In this document: in pieces, positions 8,578-17,474 of the stretch
Layout of the letters: the number at the start of each line of letters is the position of its first letter
Numbering within the stretch: position 1 is the first letter of the stretch
NCBI GenBank assembly: GCA_963746265.1
Contig: CAVVAM010000006.1
Location: 62,001-126,000 of the forward strand
Direction: 5' to 3'
Origin: Ilumatobacter sp963746265
GTDB lineage: Bacteria > Actinomycetota > Acidimicrobiia > Acidimicrobiales > Ilumatobacteraceae
Length of the DNA: 64,000 nt
The notes under the pieces: generated by a model
Databases searched by the model: none
Seen by the model: only the letters and a program-made list of their open reading frames with translations
Told to the model about the DNA's origin: nothing
Program-made: the position numbers and the translations under genes

Positions 8578-10014
8578 ATGATTCCCGATCGTTTCACCCC
8601 GGTGCTGGACGAACTGCGGCCGCTGGCCGACCGGTTCGAGGCCGCCGGACACCGGTTGTACCTCGTCGGCGGCACCGTCCGCGACCTGCTGGTGGACGCT
8701 CGACGCGACGATTACGACCTCGATCTGACGACCGACGCCCGCCCCGATGAGATCAAGCGCTGTCTCGACGGCTGGGCGACCGCGATCTGGACGCAGGGCG
8801 AGCGGTTCGGCACGATCGGCGCCAAGTACGACGACCGGATCTACGAGATCACGACGTTCCGCGCCGAGTCGTACGCCGACGACTCGCGCAAGCCGCACGT
8901 GACGTACGCCGACGACGTCGAGACCGATCTCGGGCGGCGCGACTTCACCGTCAATGCGATGGCCCTGGAACTCACCGGTGGTGCCACGCCCACCCTGGTC
9001 GACCCGCACGGCGGGGCCGTCGATCTGATGCAGCACGTGTTGCGCACCCCACTCGGACCGGAGATCAGCTTCAACGACGATCCGCTGCGGATGATGCGAG
9101 CCGCCCGTTTCATCGCCCGTTACGAACTCGAACCCACCGAGCAGCTGGTGGCCGCCGTCAAGCAGATGGCGTCACGGCTCGACATCGTGTCGGCCGAGCG
9201 GATCCGCGACGAGCTCGACAAGCTGATGACGGTCGATCATCCTTCGAAGGGTCTCTGGTTCCTGTACGACACCGGTCTCTCCGATCAGTTCTTGCCCGAA
9301 CTGTCACTGATGCGCCTGGAGCACGACCCGATCCACCGTCACAAGGACGTGCTGTCCCACACGATCGCTGTCGTCGAGAACGTCCGGCCGCCGCGCGAGC
9401 AGCCCGAGGATCGCCCGCCGTTCGACTTCCGGATCGTCCGTCTCGCCGCTCTGTTCCACGACATCGGCAAGCCGCGCACGCGCGGCTACCAGGAGGGCAA
9501 GGGCACGACGTTCCACCACCACGATGCGGTCGGCGCCCGGATGACGAAAACGCGCATGACGGCGTTGCGCTACTCGAACGACGACGTGGCTGCAGTGACG
9601 GCGCTCGTGGCGCTCCATCTGCGATTTCACACGTACCGGCTCGGTTGGAGTGACTCGGCGGTTCGTCGGTACGTCCGCGACGCCGGTGATCTCCTCCATG
9701 AGCTGAACGTGCTCACCAGGTGCGACTGCACCACTCGCAACGAGCGCAAGGCCGCGCAGCTGTCGAAGCGGATGGACGATCTCGAGGCTCGCATCGATGC
9801 CCTCGCCGAGGCCGAGGAGATCGCCAAGATCCGCCCGGAGCTCGACGGCAAGGCCGTGATGGACCACCTCGGTCTCACACCGGGACGCGAGGTCGGCGAG
9901 GCATTGGCATTCCTGCTCGAGATCCGGCTCGAAGAGGGTCCGATCGGAGTCGACGAATCGAAGGCCCGGCTCGACAGCTGGTGGAGGGAACGGTCGCTCG
10001 GCAGCGCGACCTGA
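8578..10014 (+). CDS. pcnA: CCA-adding tRNA nucleotidyltransferase with HD domain
   Basis: The 478-residue class II nucleotidyltransferase adds or repairs the 3'-CCA end of tRNA. The head domain has LVGGTVRDLLVD (residues ~30-41) and the metal-binding DYDLDL (45-50). Next come the neck segment VNAMALEL and the ATP-recognition region DDPLRMMRAARF. An HD phosphohydrolase domain follows, with LFHDIGKPRTR near residue 296. It is divergent from the GNAT gene. In Actinobacteria pcnA classically borders the sigM locus. It is the first plus-strand gene of the window. Confidence 0.97.
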   Translation: MIPDRFTPVLDELRPLADRFEAAGHRLYLVGGTVRDLLVDARRDDYDLDLTTDARPDEIKRCLDGWATAIWTQGERFGTIGAKYDDRIYEITTFRAESYADDSRKPHVTYADDVETDLGRRDFTVNAMALELTGGATPTLVDPHGGAVDLMQHVLRTPLGPEISFNDDPLRMMRAARFIARYELEPTEQLVAAVKQMASRLDIVSAERIRDELDKLMTVDHPSKGLWFLYDTGLSDQFLPELSLMRLEHDPIHRHKDVLSHTIAVVENVRPPREQPEDRPPFDFRIVRLAALFHDIGKPRTRGYQEGKGTTFHHHDAVGARMTKTRMTALRYSNDDVAAVTALVALHLRFHTYRLGWSDSAVRRYVRDAGDLLHELNVLTRCDCTTRNERKAAQLSKRMDDLEARIDALAEAEEIAKIRPELDGKAVMDHLGLTPGREVGEALAFLLEIRLEEGPIGVDESKARLDSWWRERSLGSAT

Positions 10015-10135
10015 CCTCACGGATCGTCGGCAGCTGCGGTGACGGTCACGGAACGGGTCCGCCTCGATCGACCACGAACCCGGTCCATTTCGAGAATTGC
10101 TGGCCGGACGTTCCGAGCAGACCTAGTCTCGCAGG

Positions 10136-12298
10136 GTGAACAACAGCTCCGATATCGCCGTCATCGTCGTCGGCGTGGTGGCGATCGCGGCGCTGATCCT
10201 GAGCGTCTGGGATTCGCGACGGCAGGGTCGCCTGCTCCAGAGCCAGCTCTCGGCGGTCGAGGCCGCCGAGGCCGAGGTCCGTCGGCTGCTGGACGAACTC
10301 CCGGAGGCCGTGCTGCTGGTCGACACCGACGGCGTTGTCCACTCGACGAACGCGGCGGCACTGACCATGCTCGACATGTCCACCCGGGATCTCGTCGACG
10401 GACACCTGCTCGATCACGCCGACGGTGAGGAACAGAAGGTGCTCGGCGATGCCATGGAACGGGCGTTCGCCGGCGACGAGATCGAACCGATCCAGATCGA
10501 GGTCATCGCCGGTGCCGATCGCCGGGTCGTGGTCGAGGCGTCGTTCCATCTCCCGCGGGAGTCCGCCGAGGCGCCGGACGATGACCAGCGGCTCGTCGTC
10601 CGGTTGCGGGACGTGTCCGAACGTGAGCAGCAGACCCGGGCGTTGGCGCAGGCCCGGCGCCGTTTCCAGCAGGCCTTCCAGTCGGCACCGACCGGGATGG
10701 CGTTGGTGCGGCTCGACGACGGCCGCATCGTCGACGCCAACCAGTCGCTCGGCGAGATGCTGCGCCGTCACGTGAACGAACTGGTCGGTTGCACGCTGCG
10801 TGAGTTCACGCACCCCGACGACGTCCGCGCGGCCCAACCCCACCGTGCGAGACTCGAGCTCGGCATCGTCGATTCCTTCCGGATCGATCAGCGGTATCGG
10901 CGGCGCGACGGCGAGTTCATCTGGGCGCGAACCCGGGTGTCGACGACCGAGGACGATGGTGTGATGCTCGCGATCACCCACATCGAAGATGTCACCGAGC
11001 AACGCCGGGCGGCCGAGCAGCTCCGTTACGCGGCCCGTCACGACGAGTTGACCGGGCTTCCGAACCGCTCGTATCTCATGCACCTCCTGCACGATCGGCT
11101 GGCGACGGCCGAGATCGACGGCGTCGCCGTGCTCTTCGTCGACCTCGATCAGTTCAAGGTGATCAACGACAGTCTCGGTCACGAGGTCGGCGACCTCCTG
11201 ATCCAGGAGGTGTCGAGCCGGCTCCGCAAGGCCCTGCGTGACGAGGACGTACTCGCGCGATTCGGCGGCGACGAGTTCATCGTCGTGCTCAGCGGCGAAC
11301 CCGTCGACGTCGCCGAGCGCCTGCGTCAGGCCGTGCACCCGCCGGTGATGATCGGCGAACACGAGTTGTTCGTCACCGCCTCGATCGGCTACGCGACGAA
11401 CCACGACGCCAGCATGTCGCCCAACGACATGCTGCGCGATGCAGATGCTGCGATGTATCGCGCCAAGGCCCGCGGTCGCGATTGTGTGGAGGCGTTCGAA
11501 GCCGGAGGGCACGAGACCGGGGTCCAGGCACTCCGCACGACCGGCGAGCTCCGGCGCGGCATCGAGCGCGGCGAGATCGTGCCGTACTTCCAGCCGATCG
11601 TCGATCTCGAGTCGGGTCGGGCGCTCGGTTTCGAGGTCCTGGCCCGCTGGCTGCATCCCGATCGGGGGCTGCTCCCGCCCCGCGAGTTCCTGCCGCTCGC
11701 CGAAGAGACCGGGCTCCTGGTCGACCTCGGGGCCATGATGCTTCGCGACTCGATGGCACAGCTGGCCCAGTGGCGTGCCGCAGGCCACGCGTTCGCCAGT
11801 TGTTCGCTGTCGATCAACGTGGGCACCCGTCAACTGGTGGACCCGAACTTCTACGACACCGTCGTCGAGGCCTTGGCGGAAACGGGGCTGGACGCAGACT
11901 CGCTGTGGCTGGAGATCACCGAGACCGCGCTGCTCGCCGACGTGAAGGCCGCCACGGTGGCCCTGCGCGAGCTGCGCAGCCTGGGTCTGCACCTGTCGGT
12001 CGACGACTTCGGGACCGGCTACTCGTCGCTGACGTACCTCAAGCGCTTCCCGGTCGAGGCGATCAAGATCGACAAGTCGTTCGTCGCCGGCCTCGGCATC
12101 GAGAGCGAGGACTCGACGATCGTCGAGGCGGTGGTCCGGCTCGGGCAGTCCCTGGGCCTGCACGTCGTCGCCGAGGGCATCGAGTCGCCGCTGCAGCTCT
12201 CGCGCTTGCGGGATCTCGACTGCGACCGCGGCCAGGGCTACCTGTTCGGCCGCCCCCGCCCCGCCGACCTCATCGAACGAGAACGCGCCAGCGTCTGA
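10136..12298 (+). CDS. PAS-PAS-GGDEF-EAL cyclic-di-GMP signalling protein
   Basis: The 720-residue protein starts at GTG 10136 and has one N-terminal membrane span (residues ~7-25). Two PAS-type sensor domains follow (about 40-150 and 170-290), then GGDEF (about 295-455) and EAL (about 475-715). The cyclase motif RFGGDEF is intact. The phosphodiesterase domain has FEVLAR, the acidic ITETAL, DDFGTGYSS, IKIDKSF and VVAEGIES, so both activities look possible. PAS signals would set the balance between making and degrading c-di-GMP. It follows pcnA by 121 bp on the same strand. A second, unrelated-architecture GGDEF-EAL gene lies at 30.9-33.9 kb. Confidence 0.96.
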   Translation: MNNSSDIAVIVVGVVAIAALILSVWDSRRQGRLLQSQLSAVEAAEAEVRRLLDELPEAVLLVDTDGVVHSTNAAALTMLDMSTRDLVDGHLLDHADGEEQKVLGDAMERAFAGDEIEPIQIEVIAGADRRVVVEASFHLPRESAEAPDDDQRLVVRLRDVSEREQQTRALAQARRRFQQAFQSAPTGMALVRLDDGRIVDANQSLGEMLRRHVNELVGCTLREFTHPDDVRAAQPHRARLELGIVDSFRIDQRYRRRDGEFIWARTRVSTTEDDGVMLAITHIEDVTEQRRAAEQLRYAARHDELTGLPNRSYLMHLLHDRLATAEIDGVAVLFVDLDQFKVINDSLGHEVGDLLIQEVSSRLRKALRDEDVLARFGGDEFIVVLSGEPVDVAERLRQAVHPPVMIGEHELFVTASIGYATNHDASMSPNDMLRDADAAMYRAKARGRDCVEAFEAGGHETGVQALRTTGELRRGIERGEIVPYFQPIVDLESGRALGFEVLARWLHPDRGLLPPREFLPLAEETGLLVDLGAMMLRDSMAQLAQWRAAGHAFASCSLSINVGTRQLVDPNFYDTVVEALAETGLDADSLWLEITETALLADVKAATVALRELRSLGLHLSVDDFGTGYSSLTYLKRFPVEAIKIDKSFVAGLGIESEDSTIVEAVVRLGQSLGLHVVAEGIESPLQLSRLRDLDCDRGQGYLFGRPRPADLIERERASV

Positions 12299-12334
12299 GG
12301 CGAGCCCGGGCGGGGGCGGATCCGTGTCGGTGGT

Positions 12335-12781
12335 GTGCGGCGGATGCGCGGCTCCGCCTTCGACACGTGCCTCCGTGAGGAGCTGCCCCGACTCGTCGCG
12401 CTCGGCGTGGCGACGCGAAGTCGCGCGGAACTCGCCCAGGAGACGATGTCGCAAACTCACTTCCGGTGGGACGACGTCGGACGCGACGACGCTGCTCGAG
12501 CGTGGCTGCGTCGAATGATGGCCAACTCGCTGATCGATCACCACCGGTCCCGTTCCTCCGAACGGGCTGCGATCGGTCGGTTGCCAGGGCCCGTGACGGG
12601 TTGCTCAGGTCGACGCAGGGAACGAAGAGACGAGTTCACCGGGCGGGAGCGAAGCAGCCCGTCCGGCCGGGCCCTGAGCCCCACCTGCGAGCGGCGTCGG
12701 ATGGCCGGGCACGACGAACGCGAAGTGGGGACGGGCACGGAGCCCGCCCCCACCTCGGTTGTGCCGGTCTCGTCGGCGTGA
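12335..12781 (+). pseudogene. Remnant of an ECF sigma factor (region 2 only)
   Basis: The first ~75 codons of this frame read like region 2 of an ECF sigma factor: REELPRLVALGVAT, ELAQETMSQTHFRWDDVG, then AWLRRMMANSLIDHHRSRS and SERAAIGR. That is the core-binding and -10-recognising helix set of the group with AWLRRVVANLAIDHHR-type ends. After about position 12590 the similarity stops. The remaining translation is low-complexity Arg/Gly/Pro, and no region 4 helix-turn-helix is present in any frame before the next gene. A few residues also seem missing between LGVAT and ELAQE. I read it as a truncated, decayed sigma gene; a short functional sigma-like protein is less likely. Confidence 0.6.
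12725..12753. terminator. Strong GC-rich hairpin, likely bidirectional terminator
   Basis: The two arms (12725-12736 and 12742-12753) pair over 12 positions with one A-C mismatch, around a 5-base loop. It lies 33 bases beyond the stop of the minus-strand surface-protein gene and at the end of the sigma remnant. There is no U tract, as is common in high-GC Actinobacteria. Confidence 0.6.
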
Positions 12782-12786
12782 CTCGC

Positions 12787-15700
12787 CTACTTCACCTTGA
12801 AGTTGCCGAGTACCAACCTGTTGTCGGCCGAGTAGACGACCGATCCTGATGCGTCACGGATGACGATGGCGAAGGTGTCACGGTCCTTCCACGGCGAGTA
12901 CTCGTTCCCGAAGTCACCGACGGTGACCTCGTACGTGTAGCCGGACTGCTTCTTCCAGCGTCCCTCGCCGGTCCAGGTGGCCGTCCGACCGGTCACGACG
13001 AGGTTCTCGACGCTGGTCGACCGGAAGTGCACACAATCGTGCGACGGGAGCCAGAAGCATGCACCCGAGTCGATCCGCACACGGCCGACGAGGTTCCCGT
13101 CGACGTACTCGGCTCGGACACGGACCTGGATCTTGACACCGGCCTGGTCGTACAACCATCCGCTCCCCTTCGCCAGCCCTGCGGCGGTGGGTGCGTCGGT
13201 GATGGTGAGGCCGATGGAGTCGGTTCCGGTGCCGCCGTCGTCGTCGGTGACGGTGACGGTGACGGTGGTGGCTCCGGCGGCGCCGTAGGCGTGGCTTCCG
13301 GTGCAGGTGCCGGTGGCGACGGTTCCGGTCGTGACGGTGCCGTCACCCCAGTCGATCGAGCAGGTGTGGGTGTCGTTGGCGCCGGCATCGGCGAGCGTCG
13401 CCGACAGGTTCACGGCTGCTCCGGTGTTGAAGCCGGCTCCGTCCGATGGTGCGGTGATGTTCACCGTCGGGTCCGCGTTCGAGACGGTCACGGTCGTCGA
13501 GGCGGACACCGGTGCGTTCACGCCGTCGTCGGCGGTCAGCGTGGCGGTGTAGGTGCCGTCGTCGGTGCAGGTGATGTCGGTCGATGCCGCGGCGGGCGTC
13601 GAGAACGAGCACGTCGCACCGGCGTCCACGCCGGCGTCGGCGGTGTACGTCCACGCCAACGTCAGGGTGTCGCCATCGGGATCGGTCGCCGAACCCGACA
13701 GGGCGATCGGCGAACCCTCCACACCCGAACCACCGTCACCAGCAGACACCACCGGCGGATCATTCGACGGCGGAGCGGTGATGGTGAGGCCGATGGAGTC
13801 GGTTCCGGTGCCGCCGTCGTCGTCGGTGACGGTGACGGTGACGGTGGTGGCTCCGGCGGCGCCGTAGGCGTGGCTTCCGGTGCAGGTGCCGGTGGCGACG
13901 GTTCCGGTCGTGACGGTGCCGTCACCCCAGTCGATCGAGCAGGTGTGGGTGTCGTTGGCGCCGGCATCGGCGAGCGTCGCCGACAGGTTCACGGCTGCTC
14001 CGGTGTTGAAGCCGGCTCCGTCCGATGGTGCGGTGATGTTCACCGTCGGGTCCGCGTTCGAGACGGTCACGGTCGTCGAGGCGGACACCGGTGCGTTCAC
14101 GCCGTCGTCGGCGGTCAGCGTGGCGGTGTAGGTGCCGTCGTCGGTGCAGGTGATGTCGGTCGATGCCGCGGCGGGCGTCGAGAACGAGCACGTCGCACCG
14201 GCGTCCACGCCGGCGTCGGCGGTGTACGTCCACGCCAACGTCAGGGTGTCGCCATCGGGATCGGTCGCCGAACCCGACAGGGCGATCGGCGAACCCTCCA
14301 CACCCGAACCACCGTCACCAGCAGACACCACCGGCGGATCGTTCGACGGCGCCGTGACGGTGACGGCGACCGTCGCCGTCGCCGAGCCTCCGGTTCCGTC
14401 TTCGATGGTGTAGGTGAAGCTGTCCGACCCGGAGAATCCGGGCGCAGGGGTGTAGGTGCACACTCCGGCCGGTGTGCACGTGACCGTGCCGTTCGTTCCG
14501 TCGGTCCACGACGTGACCTCGATCGGATCACCGTTCGGGTCGGAGTCGTTGGCGAGCACGTCGACCACACCCGGTGTGCCGGCTGCGGTCGTCAACTCGT
14601 CGTCGACGGCCAACGGCGCGAACACCGGATCGCCACCGACGCCGGCGAAGGCGAAGATGAACGTGTTCGGTGTTCCGAGCGTCGGACCGTCCACCGTGCT
14701 GGGCTGACCGAAGGAGAACACTTCCGCCGACACCGCGGCGACGGCCGAGATCGCCTCGGATTCGGTCGCTGCCGCGCCGTAGTAGATGTTGAACGTCACC
14801 GACTCACCGGCGGCGACGGCACCGAAGCCGAAGTCGAACAGCGCGCCGTGGTCGTTGGGTCCACTGTCGACGAACGAGCCGGTCTCGTCGATCTGCGTGG
14901 GCCCGGCCAGTGGGTTGCCGCTGGCGAACCCGTCGTCGCTCGAGAAGAGCAGGTTGGCAGCATCGCCACCGTCGATCGTCACGAACTCGGCGAACGGTGT
15001 CGGTTCGATGTCCCAGTCCATGACTCGTCGGTACCTGATGTCGTCCAGTGGTGCGGCCGAGATGTTCTCGATCGTCACGGTGACCTCGTAGAGGTTGTCG
15101 GTGTCGGCTGACGGATGGAAGTCGTGCGTCACGCGCATCGTGTCGTCGATGGTCACCTCGGACACCGCGGTCGAGGAGGTCGTCGTGAAGCTGACGCGAT
15201 CGAGGTTGTTGACGCCGTCGACCGACACGTTGGCGTAGCCGGTCACGCCGGACGTGGCATCGGCAGCACCCCATCCTTCACAGAGGCATCCGGGAGAGGT
15301 CGATTCGTTCCCCGTCGGGATGAAGTGCAGGCCGGCGTCACCGGGGCCGGCTGCCGAACCGCTCGCATCAGTGGTGTTCAGTTGTGCCTCCGGGTTGACC
15401 GCCAGCAGTACCGTGCCGTTGTCGATGCACGTCGCCGGTGCGCACGGGGGCAGGACGTCGATCGTGACCGTTGCCGTGTTCGAGTCCGCGACGCCGTCGG
15501 ACGCCGTGAACGAGAACGAATCGGTGCCCAGGAACCCGGTGTCCGGCGTGTACGAGCAGAAGCCCGAGGTGCAGTCCGTGAGCGACCCGCTGGTCGGTCC
15601 GGACACGATGGAGTACGTCAGCGCATCACCGTTGGGATCGGTTGCGGACAGGAAGACGGACACCGGCACGTCCTGGTTCGTCGAAGCCGAACTGTCGAAC

Positions 15701-16383
15701 GCCTCCGGAGGCGCCTCGGCCCGGACGTCGATCGACACCGTTGCAGGCGTCGACACGTTCGTGCCGTCGCTTCCCGTGAAGGTGAAGCTGTCGAGTCCGA
15801 TGAAACCGGTGTCCGGCGTGTACGTGCACGACCCGGTGGAGCAGTCGTCCAGCGCTCCGTTCGCAGGCGGCGTGTCGATCGCGAACGTCACCGGGTCGCC
15901 GTTGTTGTCGAACCCCGACAGGAAGATGGAGACCGCCTGGTCCACCTTGGTCGTGAAGAATCCGTCGAAGACGTCCGGAGGCACATCGGCCTGGACCTCG
16001 ATCGTCGCCGTCGCCGGCGGACTCGTGAGATCTCCGTCGGACGCGGTGTAGGTGAACGTGTCGGTCCCGACGAATCCGGTGTCCGACGTGTAGGTGCACA
16101 CCCCGTCTGAGCAGTCGTCCGTGAGCACGCCGTTCGCGGGCCCCGAGTCCACGCTGTACGTGATCACCTCACCGTCCGGATCGAACCCGGACAGGAACAC
16201 CGAGATCGGCCGTTCGGTGGTGCCGAACGCGAAGGTGTCGAACACGGTCGGTGGCTCGCCGGCTGCGAGGGCCGCGGAACCCGGCCACACCGCCGCCGCG
16301 ATCAGCAGGAACGTCGAGAGCAGACACGTTCGTAGCCCCCTGCGCGAGCGCACCGTGCGCGCATCCGATACTTGCTGTTCCAT
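12787..16383 (-). CDS. Large secreted surface protein with cadherin/Ig-like and PKD-like repeats
   Basis: The 1,198-residue protein begins at ATG 16381-16383, preceded by a good ribosome site (AAAGGGTGGG). A basic N-terminus and hydrophobic core (residues ~18-40) form a signal peptide with an ALA-AG cleavage site. After it come three tandem Ig/cadherin-like modules of ~95 residues, each opening with a PPxxFD-type motif and containing FLSGFDPDGE or similar calcium-style loops. A distinct Cys-containing domain and a VDDELTTAAGTPGVVDVLANDSDPNGD module follow. Next are two nearly identical 193-residue PKD-like units and a C-terminal Cys-paired beta domain. There is no LPXTG or membrane anchor. 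It is likely an adhesin or matrix protein, divergent from a SARP-type regulator. Confidence 0.9.
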   Translation of the reverse strand: MEQQVSDARTVRSRRGLRTCLLSTFLLIAAAVWPGSAALAAGEPPTVFDTFAFGTTERPISVFLSGFDPDGEVITYSVDSGPANGVLTDDCSDGVCTYTSDTGFVGTDTFTYTASDGDLTSPPATATIEVQADVPPDVFDGFFTTKVDQAVSIFLSGFDNNGDPVTFAIDTPPANGALDDCSTGSCTYTPDTGFIGLDSFTFTGSDGTNVSTPATVSIDVRAEAPPEAFDSSASTNQDVPVSVFLSATDPNGDALTYSIVSGPTSGSLTDCTSGFCSYTPDTGFLGTDSFSFTASDGVADSNTATVTIDVLPPCAPATCIDNGTVLLAVNPEAQLNTTDASGSAAGPGDAGLHFIPTGNESTSPGCLCEGWGAADATSGVTGYANVSVDGVNNLDRVSFTTTSSTAVSEVTIDDTMRVTHDFHPSADTDNLYEVTVTIENISAAPLDDIRYRRVMDWDIEPTPFAEFVTIDGGDAANLLFSSDDGFASGNPLAGPTQIDETGSFVDSGPNDHGALFDFGFGAVAAGESVTFNIYYGAAATESEAISAVAAVSAEVFSFGQPSTVDGPTLGTPNTFIFAFAGVGGDPVFAPLAVDDELTTAAGTPGVVDVLANDSDPNGDPIEVTSWTDGTNGTVTCTPAGVCTYTPAPGFSGSDSFTYTIEDGTGGSATATVAVTVTAPSNDPPVVSAGDGGSGVEGSPIALSGSATDPDGDTLTLAWTYTADAGVDAGATCSFSTPAAASTDITCTDDGTYTATLTADDGVNAPVSASTTVTVSNADPTVNITAPSDGAGFNTGAAVNLSATLADAGANDTHTCSIDWGDGTVTTGTVATGTCTGSHAYGAAGATTVTVTVTDDDGGTGTDSIGLTITAPPSNDPPVVSAGDGGSGVEGSPIALSGSATDPDGDTLTLAWTYTADAGVDAGATCSFSTPAAASTDITCTDDGTYTATLTADDGVNAPVSASTTVTVSNADPTVNITAPSDGAGFNTGAAVNLSATLADAGANDTHTCSIDWGDGTVTTGTVATGTCTGSHAYGAAGATTVTVTVTDDDGGTGTDSIGLTITDAPTAAGLAKGSGWLYDQAGVKIQVRVRAEYVDGNLVGRVRIDSGACFWLPSHDCVHFRSTSVENLVVTGRTATWTGEGRWKKQSGYTYEVTVGDFGNEYSPWKDRDTFAIVIRDASGSVVYSADNRLVLGNFKVK
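13197..14351 (-). repeat. Near-perfect 576-bp tandem duplication, period 579 bp
   Basis: Copy one (13197-13772) and copy two (13776-14351) match base for base by eye except for one difference (A at 13762, G at 14341). The 579-bp period is exactly 193 codons, so reading frame is kept. Each unit encodes two PKD/Ig-like domains. Such identity means a recent duplication or ongoing gene conversion. Confidence 0.95.
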
Positions 16384-16469
16384 CGTCCCACCCTTTCGCC
16401 GTTCACCCGGCGCCGCCGGGCGAGTCATCTGTTGTGGAGTGGGATGGTACGAACCGGGTGCAACCAGGG

Positions 16470-16486
16470 GATAACCGAGTGATAAC
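16470..16486. promoter_or_regulatory. Candidate SARP operator: GATAAC direct repeat with 11-bp period
   Basis: GATAAC occurs at 16470-16475 and again at 16481-16486, exactly one helical turn apart. SARP-family regulators are known to bind short direct repeats with an 11-bp period next to the -35 region. The site is in the 218-bp gap between the divergent surface-protein gene (start 16383) and the SARP gene (start 16602). On the minus strand a TACCAT (16444-16449) could serve as -10. The function is inferred. Confidence 0.45.
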
Positions 16487-16601
16487 AATCAGGCTTGAAC
16501 CGCTCGCTGGTTCGGAGTACCGTGTCGAACGTGGTGGTCGGCAGCTGTTCGACCGTCACGGCGGAGCCCGGAAGTGGAGATGCAGAGGGGCAGGACGGCG
16601 G

Positions 16602-17474
16602 ATGTACTACAGGGTGTTCGGTGGCCCGACCATCGAGTCGGACGGTGTCGGTCTGCGACTGACGCCCATGCAGGCGCGGCTCATCGGGCTGCTCCTCGTG
16701 CGAGCGAACCAGACGGTCAGCATGGCAACGCTGATCGACGAGACCTGGCTGGGGTCACCGCCCGCCCGCGCCGAGGTGGCGCTGCGCATGCAGATCGCTC
16801 GTGTCCGCAAGCGACTCCTCGCGGCGACCGGCCGCGCCGACGCGCTGGCGACCGAACACCACGGGTATCGCCTCGCGATCGCACCGCACGAGCTCGACGT
16901 GAATCGATTCGAGGCGATCGTCGAGCAGGCCCGTCACCAGGATGCCGATGACGCCCTGCACCTGCTCGAGAAGGCGCTGCGCATCGCTCGGGGAGAACCA
17001 CTCGGCGAGTTCGCCAACGAGAGGTGGGCCTTCGGTGTCGCCGAGCACTGGCGCAATCGCGCGCTGAGTGTGGCGGAGGCCAGATTCGACCTGCTGATCT
17101 GCATGGGCAGATGCGCACAGGCGGCCGACGAGCTCGCCGAGGCGACGGCGGCACATCCGTATCGCGAACGACGGTGGGCGCAGCAGATGGTGGCGTTGTA
17201 CCGGTCCGGTCGGCAAGCAGAGGCGCTGCAGGCGTTCCACACCGCGCGAGCGGTGCTGGTGGAGGAGCTCGGCATCGAACCGGGCCGAGAGCTCTGCGCA
17301 CTCGAGCGGGCCGTGCTGCGCCAGGATCCGGACCTGTCACTCCGACCGAGCGACCACTGGACGACGACCGGATCGACGACTGCGCATCTGGGCTCGGTCG
17401 GCGGTCCCGACCTCGAGTTGATCCTTCGACACCCGAAGCGAGTCGTCAGTCGCCCTCTTTCTGGGCGCGTATGA
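16602..17474 (+). CDS. SARP-type transcriptional regulator (winged helix plus BTAD)
   Basis: The 290-residue protein has an OmpR-like winged-helix domain (about 1-95, with VSMATLIDETWLGSPPARAE and LRMQIARVRKRL) and a bacterial transcriptional activation domain (about 100-255, helical, ending EALQAFHTARAVLVEELGIEPGRELCALERAVL). This is the layout of SARP activators such as ActII-ORF4/AfsR N-terminus. The ATG at 16602 matches the usual beginning, YYRVFGGPTIE. It is divergent from the large surface protein and overlaps the convergent methyltransferase by 29 bp. I infer that it controls the divergent gene and possibly itself. No ATPase or TPR extension is present. Confidence 0.9.
   Translation: MYYRVFGGPTIESDGVGLRLTPMQARLIGLLLVRANQTVSMATLIDETWLGSPPARAEVALRMQIARVRKRLLAATGRADALATEHHGYRLAIAPHELDVNRFEAIVEQARHQDADDALHLLEKALRIARGEPLGEFANERWAFGVAEHWRNRALSVAEARFDLLICMGRCAQAADELAEATAAHPYRERRWAQQMVALYRSGRQAEALQAFHTARAVLVEELGIEPGRELCALERAVLRQDPDLSLRPSDHWTTTGSTTAHLGSVGGPDLELILRHPKRVVSRPLSGRV

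Noticed and set aside
10046..12544. Long minus-strand open frame (832 codons) opposite the PAS-GGDEF-EAL gene
   Set aside because: The plus strand encodes intact GGDEF and EAL domains; the antisense translation is His/Asp/Arg/Gln-rich with no domain, a known by-product of high-GC codon use.
13197..14351. Possible mobile element from the long direct repeat
   Set aside because: There is no transposase, no terminal inverted repeat, and the unit is exactly 193 codons in frame within one gene.
13027..15111. Plus-strand open frame (694 codons) opposite the surface protein
   Set aside because: It merely mirrors the repeated sense gene, giving Gly/Arg/Val-rich text without motifs; the sense frame has a signal peptide and folded modules.
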